Below are positions 15,100 through 22,516 of a stretch of DNA of 30,173 nucleotides, in pieces. The stretch is from a bacterium UBP2_UBA2255. GTDB taxonomy: Bacteria > Edwardsbacteria > AC1 > EtOH8. A model generated the notes under the pieces. That model ran no database searches and was not told the origin of the DNA. It worked only from the letters and a program-made list of their open reading frames with translations. A program made the position numbers and the translations under genes. Position 1 is the first letter of the stretch. Each line of letters opens with the position of its first letter. Where the stretch lies: assembly GCA_002347565.1 (NCBI GenBank), contig DDXR01000033.1:1-30173 (forward strand). The letters run 5' to 3'.

Positions 15100-17475
15100 A
15101 TGATCATCCTGATCATCCTGTTGGCGGTCGCCGCGGCGGCGCCGGCGGCCGCGCAGCGCCGGCCCGGACCGCCGGCCGAGCACGACCTGGCGGTGGTCGC
15201 CATCGACGAGCCCGCCGGGCCGCACGCCCAGCCGGGCGTGCCGCTGGCGCCTGCCATCACGGTGCGCAACGCCGGCAGCCATCCGGAGTGCGGCTTCCGG
15301 CTGTTCTTCGCGATCGGGGACAGCGCCGGTCTCACGGTGCATCTCGACTCGCTGCTGGCCGCCGACACGCTGCGGCCCGACTCGCTGGCCCAGTATGCCT
15401 TCCCCTCGCCGTTCACGCCGCAGCCCGACATGGCCTACCTGGCGACCGCCTGGGTGGCGCTCGCCGGCGACGAGTGGCCGTATGATGATACGCTGACGTC
15501 GGCCTTTTCGACCTTCCTGTTCCACGACCTCGGCGTCGCGTCGATCGACACCCCCGCCTCGTTCGTGGTGGCGCCGGGCCTCCCGCTGACCCCCGCCGCC
15601 GCTGTCCGCAACGGCGGCACGTACGTCGAGTCCGGGTTCCTCGTCCACTTCCGGATCGGCCCAGCCGCCGGACCGCCGGTTTACCTGGACTCGGCCGTGG
15701 TGCCCGCGCTGGCCCCCCTGGCCCAGGCCCAGGTTGTCTTCTCGCCGTTCGTCCCGGAATCCCTGTCCTGCTACCTGGCGGTCGCCTTCACCGCCCTGGC
15801 CGGGGATACGTGCCCGGGAAACGACAGTCTGTCCCTCGAATTCCGGACCTTCGAGTACGCCGGCTCGGTTTCCGGCACCGTCATGGACGAGAACGCCGGC
15901 GCGCCCCTGGCCGGCGCGGTGGTGACCGCGGCGTCGGGAGCCGCCTGCTACGTCGACACCGCCGACGCCGCTGGCTGCTACGGGTTCGGGTGGCTGCCCA
16001 GCGGGACCTACGCCCTGCGCGCGGGAGCGGACGGCTATGTCGACTCCGCGGTCGCCGGTTTCGGCGTCACGCCGGGGTCCGTGTCGACGATCGACTTCGC
16101 CCTGGGATACCCCGATCCCGGCCTGACGCCGGCCGACACGATCTCGGTCACGCTGGCGCCCGGCACGGCCGATTCGTCGCGCTGGCTGGTGGTGCAGAAC
16201 GACGGGACCCGGCCGGCCGCCATCGAGCTGACCTGGCCGGCGCGCGGCGCCAAGGCGGCGGGCGACTCGGTCTGGGGACTGGACGTGGAGGCGCTGGCCG
16301 GGGACAACCTGTGCCTGGGCGCTGAGTTCGACGGGACGCACCTGTGGGTGACCGGCGCCGCCGGGTCGCCGTCGGCCGACCCCAACCGCCTGTACAAGAT
16401 CAGCCGCCAGGGCGCGCTGCTGGCCAGCGTCCCCCAGCCTCCGGGCAACGGCTGGGGCTGGCGGGACCTGTGCTGGGACGGCCAATTCCTCTATGGCGCC
16501 AGCGGCAGCGCCATCGAGCAGATCGACACCGCCACCGGCGCCGTCACCGGCGCCGTCATCCCGACGCCCTGCGCGGTGGCGCGGGGGCTGGCGCATGACC
16601 CGGTGTCCGACCGCTTCCTCGTCACCGATTTCGCCGACAGCATCTACCAGATCGACCGCGCCGGCGGCCGGGTGGCGGCCTGGTCGAACAACGCCACTGT
16701 CTACGGCCTGGCCTGGGACGCCGGCGCGCCGGACGGCCCTTGGCTGTGGTGCCTGTGCGACTCCGCCGGCGGCGAGCCTCCGGTGACCATCCGTCAGTTC
16801 GACCCCCGCGCCGGCGGGTACACCGGACTGCGGATCGCCGTCAACGCGTCCGATCCGGCCAACGCTTCGGCCGGCGGCCTGGCCTTCTCGTCATCGTTCA
16901 TCCACGGACGGGGCACGCTGATCTCGCTGGTCCAGGACGCGCGCGACCGGCTGGTAGCCTACGACGTCCGGCCCGACAACGCTCGCTGGCTTTCCCTGTC
17001 GCGGAGCGCGCTGGCGTTGGCGCCGTCGCAACGCGACAGCGTACGGTTGACCTTCGACAACGCCGGGCTGGACAGCTCGCTGGCATACCGGGCATGGATC
17101 CGGGTCGCGACCGGCGTCGCGGGGCGCGGCGACTCGGTGCTGGCGGTCCTGCGCTCGCCCTATGGCGTGGGCGGTGACATCACGGCACCGTCCGTCGTTG
17201 GGTTCGCGCTGCTGCCCTGCCGACCCAATCCCCTGCGGATGCGGACCGCGGTTTCGTTCTCGTTGCCGTACGCCCAGGATGCCGAGCTCTCGGTGTACAA
17301 CATCGCCGGCCAGCTGGTGCGGACCCTGCTGGCGGGAAGGACCGCGGCCGGCCGGCACACGGTCGAGTGGAACGGTACGGACAGCCGGGGACGGGCGGTC
17401 GGCAGCGGCGTCTACCTGTGCCGGTTGCGAGCCGGCGTCGGGCAGCGGACCATCAGGATGGCGCTGGTCCGGTAG
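15100..17475 (+). CDS. Secreted CARDB/propeller protein with type IX-like C-terminal tail
   Basis: 791 residues. Signal peptide MIILIILLAVAAAAPAAAQ. Two CARDB-like domains follow: about 28-125 (HDLAVVAIDEP ... AITVRNAGS) and 140-250 (HDLGVASIDTP ... AAAVRNGGT). They are clear internal duplicates. Residues about 260-330 are a carboxypeptidase-regulatory-like fold (SVSGTVMDENAGAPLAGAVV, GTYALRAGADGYVDS). Residues about 395-620 look like beta-propeller blades (LCLGAEFDGTHLWVTG, DLCWDGQFLYGASGSAIEQI, GLAHDPVSDRFLVTDFADSI). The last 80 residues are the FlgD/type IX-like module (CRPNPLRMRTAVSFSL, VYNIAGQLVRTLL, GVYLCRLRAG, RMALVR). It is the only plus-strand gene in the window and ends at a bidirectional terminator. 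Surface protein; ligand unknown. Confidence 0.93.
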   Translation: MIILIILLAVAAAAPAAAQRRPGPPAEHDLAVVAIDEPAGPHAQPGVPLAPAITVRNAGSHPECGFRLFFAIGDSAGLTVHLDSLLAADTLRPDSLAQYAFPSPFTPQPDMAYLATAWVALAGDEWPYDDTLTSAFSTFLFHDLGVASIDTPASFVVAPGLPLTPAAAVRNGGTYVESGFLVHFRIGPAAGPPVYLDSAVVPALAPLAQAQVVFSPFVPESLSCYLAVAFTALAGDTCPGNDSLSLEFRTFEYAGSVSGTVMDENAGAPLAGAVVTAASGAACYVDTADAAGCYGFGWLPSGTYALRAGADGYVDSAVAGFGVTPGSVSTIDFALGYPDPGLTPADTISVTLAPGTADSSRWLVVQNDGTRPAAIELTWPARGAKAAGDSVWGLDVEALAGDNLCLGAEFDGTHLWVTGAAGSPSADPNRLYKISRQGALLASVPQPPGNGWGWRDLCWDGQFLYGASGSAIEQIDTATGAVTGAVIPTPCAVARGLAHDPVSDRFLVTDFADSIYQIDRAGGRVAAWSNNATVYGLAWDAGAPDGPWLWCLCDSAGGEPPVTIRQFDPRAGGYTGLRIAVNASDPANASAGGLAFSSSFIHGRGTLISLVQDARDRLVAYDVRPDNARWLSLSRSALALAPSQRDSVRLTFDNAGLDSSLAYRAWIRVATGVAGRGDSVLAVLRSPYGVGGDITAPSVVGFALLPCRPNPLRMRTAVSFSLPYAQDAELSVYNIAGQLVRTLLAGRTAAGRHTVEWNGTDSRGRAVGSGVYLCRLRAGVGQRTIRMALVR

Positions 17476-17492
17476 CGCTCGTCGAATCAGCA

Positions 17493-17526
17493 GCGACAAA
17501 GCCCCGCGTTGGCGGGGCTTTGTCGC
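17493..17526. terminator. Bidirectional terminator between convergent genes
   Basis: Perfect 15-bp stem GCGACAAAGCCCCGC (17493-17507) / GCGGGGCTTTGTCGC (17512-17526), loop GTTG. The GC-rich core is flanked by AAA/TTT, so the same structure can serve the plus gene ending at 17475 and the minus gene ending at 17562. Confidence 0.88.
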
Positions 17527-17561
17527 ATGCGGCCGATGCCGCTGAAGTTGACCGGGCGGTA

Positions 17562-18650
17562 TCACTCTTTGGCGCCCTTCAGTGCCGTCAGCTTCTGCCT
17601 GGTGCGCTCCAGATTCTTCCTGGCCGCGGCGTTCTTCGGATCGGCCTTGAGCACCCGCTGCCAGACGTTCAGCGCCTTGGCGTAGTCGCCGGAGGAATAG
17701 AGGCTGGTCCCCAGCCGCATCAGCTCGGCGATGTCTTCCTTCGATGCCTTGCCGCCCTTGGCGCCGGTGGGCGGCGGGCCGGACCTGACCGGTTCCCCTC
17801 GGCCCGGCTCCCTCTCTCCGGCATTGCCTATCCCGGCCTGCTGGTGCATGACCTCCCCCGCCCGGATGAACACCGTGGTTTCCCCCTGCAGCAGTTCCAG
17901 GGCGCCGTAATCGACGGTGGCCGTCACCTTGTACGTTCCCGCCGCCAGCCGCAGGCCGGGCACGATCAGCGCGCGTTCGGCCCCGGGCAGCACCAGTTCC
18001 TTCCCCTCGTTGACGGGGGCGCGTTGCTTCTCGCTGCCGTCTTCGGAGAAGGCCTGCACCAGGCCCGAGGGCGCCAGCATCACCGTACCGCGGTTGCGGA
18101 CCAGCAGCTCTGCCGCATACCCCGTCTCGCCGGGCTCCTGGCGCAGGCTGAGGCCGAGCAGGTCCGCCGCCCGCTGGCCGGTATTGGGCACGGTGACGAA
18201 GATGATGATGCCGGGCAGGTCCCGGTACTCCCGGGGTTCCGGGACCGCGCGGGCGGCATCGGCCAGCAGCACCGCGGCGACATAGCTGCCCGATGCTCCC
18301 TTCGGCACCCTGACGCTGTACAACAGCTGCTGGTTGGCCCGTGGATTGATGGTGATCTCGACGGACGACGTTTTGATCCAGGACCGGCAGCCGCGGGGAT
18401 CGTCGCCGTCGAAATAGGAAAGCGAACCGTCGCGCTCCATCCGGCAATTCACCGTCATCACGCGCAGCGTACGGGTGGAAACGCCCTGGTTCTGGACCGC
18501 GACCACCCCGGTGCGGATCTCACCGGCGGGCGCGCTGACATCGAGCTTGCTCGGCCAGATGTTGAGGCCGGGAACAGCCAACGCTACGGCCGGGATCGCG
18601 GCCGCCAGCGCCGCCAGGAGCGGCAGGTATGGGCACGGTTGGCGCGTCAT
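17562..18650 (-). CDS. PapD-like chaperone protein with C-terminal TPR tail
   Basis: 362 residues. Signal peptide 1-25 (ends AVALA). Residues about 28-265 look like two Ig-type domains of a fimbrial-chaperone-like protein: LNIWPSKLDVSAPAGEIRTG, VVAVQNQG, SSVEITINPRANQQLLYSVR, SGSYVAAVLLADAA, IIIFVTVPNTG, AELLVRNRGTVMLAPSG, then GTYKVTATVDYGALELLQGE. A low-complexity linker leads to a TPR-like tail (about 305-358, GTSLYSSGDYAKALNVWQRV, LKADPKNAAARKNLERTRQK). The tail is almost the same as that of the barrel protein just upstream. Only 7 nt separate the two genes, so they are co-transcribed and probably work together in the periplasm. Classical PapD chaperones carry no TPR, so this is an unusual fusion. 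Sequence match to PapD is weak; the call rests on pattern and context. Confidence 0.8.
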   Translation of the reverse strand: MTRQPCPYLPLLAALAAAIPAVALAVPGLNIWPSKLDVSAPAGEIRTGVVAVQNQGVSTRTLRVMTVNCRMERDGSLSYFDGDDPRGCRSWIKTSSVEITINPRANQQLLYSVRVPKGASGSYVAAVLLADAARAVPEPREYRDLPGIIIFVTVPNTGQRAADLLGLSLRQEPGETGYAAELLVRNRGTVMLAPSGLVQAFSEDGSEKQRAPVNEGKELVLPGAERALIVPGLRLAAGTYKVTATVDYGALELLQGETTVFIRAGEVMHQQAGIGNAGEREPGRGEPVRSGPPPTGAKGGKASKEDIAELMRLGTSLYSSGDYAKALNVWQRVLKADPKNAAARKNLERTRQKLTALKGAKE

Positions 18651-18657
18651 GGGTCAG

Positions 18658-21054
18658 TTATTGCCTGCTCCGGTTGATGGCATCGATTTTCTGCTGGGTG
18701 CGCTGCAGGTTGCGCCGGGCCTCGGCATTGCCCGGATCGAGCCGCAACAGTTGCCGCCAGGTCAGCAGCGCCTTCTGGTATTCCCCCGCGGCGTATTGGC
18801 TGGTCCCCGCGTCGCGCAGCTGCTTGAGTTCGGCCGCAGAGGGCTTGGCGGCTGGCGCGACCGGGCGCGCTGCCGATCTCCGGGGTGCCGCCGCCGGCGG
18901 CGTCTCTGTCGTCGTCGCCGGGAAGACGATGCGCCGCACCGGCCGCTCCCGCTTGGCGATGCCGAAGCTAACCGGCGGCACCCTCAGCATGTCCTCGACA
19001 TCGACGGTGTAGGACGACTGGCCGGATATCGCCAGCGTGTCCGGCAGGAACCTGGGGTCCATGAACACGGGGTACCGGCCGGGACGGACGTTGAAGAACC
19101 TGAAGATCCCGTCCTCGTCGCTGGCGGTATACGACCGCTGCTCGCCCAGTAGCACGATGGCGCCGGGCAGTCCGGGCTCGCCCGGGTCCTGGACTCCGTT
19201 GCGGTTGCTGTCGGCGAAAACGACGCCGGTCACCTTGTTGAGCGGCGTGATTGGGAAGTCGACCACCGGCCCCCACACGCCGGCCGAGGTGAACGGCTTG
19301 CCTTCGCCGTCGGCCGGGTCGAACACTGCCGACAACTTGCGCTGGTCCACTGTCAGCCGGTGGCGGCCGGGTGTGACGCCGGCAAGATGGTAGGTCCCGT
19401 CGTCCCCGGTGGCTCCCTTGCGGATCCCGTCCAGCAGCACCGGCACGCCGGCGATGCCCGGTTCGCCGGGGTCGCGCCGGCCGTTGCCATTGTTGTCCTC
19501 GAACACCCGGCCCCGCACGATGCCGAAGTCGAGGGCGTCGCGCGTGCGGCCGAACCGCTTCTCGACCGACAGCTCCCACTGCAGCCAGCGGAAGGGCGGC
19601 GTGACACGGGATCCGGCATGCAGGCGCTGCTTGACCGCGGTGGACAGCGCCCAGCCCGAGGTCCAGTCGGCCCGCTGCGAAAGCTCCCATCCCCAGTGCT
19701 CTGTCCCCCACGCCGCATCCTGGGCCCTGCCCTGGGTCCAGTGCAGCTGGCAGGCGCTGGCGTACACCGGCGACCAGTCTCGCGTCACGCCCAGCGACTG
19801 GTGCCACTCCAGCTGGCGCCGGAAGGTCTGTCGCGTGACCTGCTGGCTGAGCAGGGCCCGCCAGCCGTCCCACCGCCTGTCGGCCGACAGGGTGAACTGG
19901 TTCGACAGGTTATGGGCGTCCGCCGCGGCCTGGCCCCGGCTGCGCTGGTTCTGGTACGCGCCCTGCAGGCTGTACCCGCGCCACAGGTGGCTGAGGTTGA
20001 ACGCATGCCGCCACTGCCGCGGCCGGTAGGCGGCGGTTCCCATTTGATTGTCGAGGGTGAACCGCTCCAGCTGATATCCGGCGACCGGCCAGCCGGGCCG
20101 CGAGTAGCCAGACCCCAGATACCACCGCCGCGAGCGATTGACGCCGCGGGCCGGGTCGCTTCCCGCCAGCGGCCATCGCTGGCTGGCGCCGCCGCTCAAT
20201 GACAACCGCGGCAGCGGCGTGCCGGCGGCGGAGAGCGAAAACGACTGGAAGCCGTTCTCGCGCCCGTCGTTCGCCGGGCCGACATAGCCGCCGCTCCGGA
20301 ACAGGTAGCACAGGCTGGCGCGATAGCGCTCCAGTCCCAGGTCCCACTGCGTGCCGCCGTCGGCGCCCGATCCGGCGGTGCCGCCGTAGGCGGCCCGCGA
20401 GAAGTTGAGATGCGTCCTGCCGGCCAGCCGGCCGGCGGGCTTGATGTCGGCCGTCGTGCCTGCCACCGTCAGCCTCGAGGCCGAGGGCAGTCCGTATGCC
20501 GACACGGTCTGGCGCGCATCGCCCCGCAGGCTGAGCCGGTGCTTCAGGGTCAGCCACCGGGCGGCGTCAATCCTGAGCCCCTGCGCCAAGAACCAGCTGT
20601 TGTCGAGGAATGACGGCGCGTTGCTGCCGGAGTGGCGGTCGGCCGCCTGCCCGGCGATGGTTTCGCCCGACACCGACGGGCTCAGGTTGCCCGACAACGA
20701 CAAGCCCCGGACGCGCGGAGCGCCGCCGGCGCTCTCCTGGCTGCGGAGGTCGCCCAGCGCCAGGTCCCAGCGCCGGCCCAGCGCCGGCACCCCCTCCAGC
20801 CGCAACTGGAACTGGCTGAGCGCCGCCGGCCTGAACTTGTCGTCGGCGTAGGACCAGTACGTGCGGGCCCTGATGCCGCCCAGCCGGTCGCTGGTGGCGG
20901 CGGTGAAAACCGACGTGAAGTAGTCCCAGGATCGGGGCGTGTACAGGGTGCGCTGGTACTCCCAGCGCACGAACCCCTGGGCTCCGGCCGCCGCCGGGGC
21001 CATTCCGGCGATCAGCAGGAGCCGCGCGAATCGCGGCGGCGGACGCCGTCCCAT
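18658..21054 (-). CDS. Outer-membrane barrel protein with SdrD-B-like domains and TPR tail
   Basis: 798 residues. Signal peptide 1-25 (RFARLLLIAGMAPAAAGAQ). Residues about 27-510 are alternating, aromatic- and Arg-rich strands ending in short polar turns (LDLAL-type strands such as WDLGLERYRASLCYLF, HAFNLSHLWRGYSLQGAYQN), as in an outer-membrane beta-barrel. Two SdrD-B/Cna-B-like domains follow, near 515-590 (VFEDNNGNGRRDPGEPGIAG) and 608-690 (VVFADSNRNGVQDPGEPGLP). They keep the DxNxNGxxDxGE calcium-type loop. A Pro/Ala linker precedes a TPR-like tail (about 745-798, GTSQYAAGEYQKALLTWRQL, RLDPGNAEARRNLQRTQQK). I infer an usher-like or anchor role for the neighbouring pilin-like proteins; there is no recognisable FimD signature. 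An in-frame TAA lies 3 nt before this ATG, so the start is fixed. No SD is evident and a terminator-like hairpin is immediately upstream. Confidence 0.82.
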   Translation of the reverse strand: MGRRPPPRFARLLLIAGMAPAAAGAQGFVRWEYQRTLYTPRSWDYFTSVFTAATSDRLGGIRARTYWSYADDKFRPAALSQFQLRLEGVPALGRRWDLALGDLRSQESAGGAPRVRGLSLSGNLSPSVSGETIAGQAADRHSGSNAPSFLDNSWFLAQGLRIDAARWLTLKHRLSLRGDARQTVSAYGLPSASRLTVAGTTADIKPAGRLAGRTHLNFSRAAYGGTAGSGADGGTQWDLGLERYRASLCYLFRSGGYVGPANDGRENGFQSFSLSAAGTPLPRLSLSGGASQRWPLAGSDPARGVNRSRRWYLGSGYSRPGWPVAGYQLERFTLDNQMGTAAYRPRQWRHAFNLSHLWRGYSLQGAYQNQRSRGQAAADAHNLSNQFTLSADRRWDGWRALLSQQVTRQTFRRQLEWHQSLGVTRDWSPVYASACQLHWTQGRAQDAAWGTEHWGWELSQRADWTSGWALSTAVKQRLHAGSRVTPPFRWLQWELSVEKRFGRTRDALDFGIVRGRVFEDNNGNGRRDPGEPGIAGVPVLLDGIRKGATGDDGTYHLAGVTPGRHRLTVDQRKLSAVFDPADGEGKPFTSAGVWGPVVDFPITPLNKVTGVVFADSNRNGVQDPGEPGLPGAIVLLGEQRSYTASDEDGIFRFFNVRPGRYPVFMDPRFLPDTLAISGQSSYTVDVEDMLRVPPVSFGIAKRERPVRRIVFPATTTETPPAAAPRRSAARPVAPAAKPSAAELKQLRDAGTSQYAAGEYQKALLTWRQLLRLDPGNAEARRNLQRTQQKIDAINRSRQ

Positions 21055-21061
21055 CGCTTAT

Positions 21062-21089
21062 GCAAAAAAACCCGGCCTGTCCACCGGGT
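21062..21089 (-). terminator. Terminator or attenuator between chaperone and barrel genes
   Basis: ACCCGG (21070-21075) pairs with CCGGGT (21084-21089), 8-nt loop. On the minus strand the stem is followed by a run of seven T (first one in the stem). It stands inside the gene run, 7 nt before the barrel gene's ATG. Confidence 0.8.
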
Positions 21090-21110
21090 CGGCGGTTGAC
21101 AACACGGCGG

Positions 21111-21896
21111 TCACTTGGCCACCTCAAAACCGGTCTCGCCCTGGATCAGCTCCGGCGTGCCGCAGTCCAGCTCGACGACCGCGGTGTACCGGCCCGGGGC
21201 CAGCACCTGGTCCAAAGTGACCGCGATGTCGCGCCGGGACTGGGGCAGGACGACATCGTCGCTGAGGGACAGGACCGCCGCGACCGCGCCGCTGCCGTCC
21301 TTGACGGCCAGCGAGCCCTTCGCCCGCAGGTGGACGTTGCCGGTGTTCGCCAGCTGCAGGGTGAACTGGTGGGAGTTGGCGGTCCTGCGCCGGTAGCTGA
21401 AGCCGGTCAGCTCCGCCTGCTTGATCTCCGTCCCCGATACGACGGCGTAGATCGGCGAGCCGACCCGGGCCTTCATCAGCAGGCCGACCATCGATTTCCT
21501 GGTGGTGTCGGGCTGGCTTTCGAAGTAGAGCATGGTCCAGTAGGATCCGAACGCGCTGTCCGGGACGCGGATGGTGAACCGGACGACGCGCTCGGCGCGG
21601 GGCGCGACCTCGAACTCGGCGGGATTGACCTCGACCCAGTCCGAGCAGGAGTACGGCAGGGTCCCCGGCCGGGCGGTGCTCATCTGACCCGACGGCTTGA
21701 TCGTCCAGTCCGACAGGTATGCCCGCAGCCGGACCGGCGCCGTGCTGTCGATGTTGAGCACCGAGACGGTGTGGGTCTGCGGCGATCCCGGCGCCAGCGG
21801 CAGCTCGAACCGAGGGGGCGTCACGATGAAACCGACCGCCCATGCCTGCGCGACGATGGAAAGAAGACAGGACACGGACAGGCAGATGGTTCTCAT
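21111..21896 (-). CDS. PapD-like periplasmic chaperone
   Basis: 261 residues from ATG 21896 (GAGGGG 7 nt upstream), giving the signal peptide MRTICLSVSCLLSIVAQAWA. Two Ig-type domains are suggested: FIVTPPRFELPLAPGSPQTH, VSVLNIDSTAPVRLRAYLSD, FEVAPRAERVVRFTIRVPDS, FGSYWTMLYFESQP, then LMKARVGSPIYAVVSGTE, FTLQLANTGNVHLRAKGSL and GRYTAVVELDCGTPELIQGE. Order and wording match fimbrial-chaperone-like families. Its last strand region (ELIQGET) parallels that of the 17562-18650 protein (ELLQGET), so the two are paralogues. It would bind the pilin-like subunits encoded next to it. It follows the 175-residue pilin-like gene by 39 nt and precedes the barrel gene. Confidence 0.82.
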   Translation of the reverse strand: MRTICLSVSCLLSIVAQAWAVGFIVTPPRFELPLAPGSPQTHTVSVLNIDSTAPVRLRAYLSDWTIKPSGQMSTARPGTLPYSCSDWVEVNPAEFEVAPRAERVVRFTIRVPDSAFGSYWTMLYFESQPDTTRKSMVGLLMKARVGSPIYAVVSGTEIKQAELTGFSYRRRTANSHQFTLQLANTGNVHLRAKGSLAVKDGSGAVAAVLSLSDDVVLPQSRRDIAVTLDQVLAPGRYTAVVELDCGTPELIQGETGFEVAK

Positions 21897-21935
21897 GTGA
21901 GCCCCCTCGTTCGATGGCGTCATGCCGGGATCGGG

Positions 21936-22463
21936 TTACGGCTGCGCCGTGATGGTGTAGGTGATGACCAGGGTGTTGGTGCCCGCGGTTTCGCCGCCGT
22001 CCAGCGACACCTGGTAGTCCATGTCGCGCGACTCCCAGCCGGTGGTCCGGGTGGTGGTGTTGGTCAGCGACTCGCTGGCCTGGAAGGCGTGCCATCCGGC
22101 GCCGGCCTGCGGCGTCCAGGCATTGCCCTGGTACTCGAACTCGCCCAGGGTCAGTCCGGCCAGCAGTCCGCTGGCGTCGGCCGAGTAGGCGTACGAGTAG
22201 TTGCCGGTCGAGAGGATCGAGATCAGGTTGGTCCCGATCGCCCAGTACGCTGCCGCCATCGGCGGGTACGTGGCATCGCCCGCCAGGTCGAGCGTCTTGG
22301 TGTGCTCGGCCGCGTCGATGTTGATGCCCACCCGCTGCGGGATGATCACGTTGACGTTCACCAAGTGGCTGGCGGGCGTTCCCAGGCTGCCGTACACCGG
22401 GTCGGCCAGGGCGATGCCCGCGACCGACAGCAGGGCCAGGGAAACGAGGATCAGTTTCTTCAT
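21936..22463 (-). CDS. Small secreted pilin-like subunit (175 aa)
   Basis: 175 residues from ATG 22463, preceded by a full consensus AAAGGAGGTGA SD, the strongest in the locus, suiting an abundant product. Signal peptide MKKLILVSLALLSVAGIALA. The mature part is beta-rich: VNVNVIIPQRVGINIDAAEH, then NYSYAYSADASGLLAGLTLG and a closing NTLVITYTITAQP strand. The single-domain size, one signal peptide and the final alternating strand resemble pilin or spore-coat-U-like subunits. I see no cysteine pair. Its closing strand matches that of the 170-residue protein at 25453 (TLPITYTLSPSQ). Assigned as candidate structural subunit by context; direct family evidence is lacking. Confidence 0.78.
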   Translation of the reverse strand: MKKLILVSLALLSVAGIALADPVYGSLGTPASHLVNVNVIIPQRVGINIDAAEHTKTLDLAGDATYPPMAAAYWAIGTNLISILSTGNYSYAYSADASGLLAGLTLGEFEYQGNAWTPQAGAGWHAFQASESLTNTTTRTTGWESRDMDYQVSLDGGETAGTNTLVITYTITAQP

Positions 22464-22516
22464 CGTTGTCACCTCCTTTCGATTTGTAATTTGGTTCGGG
22501 TATGCACGCGATGCGA

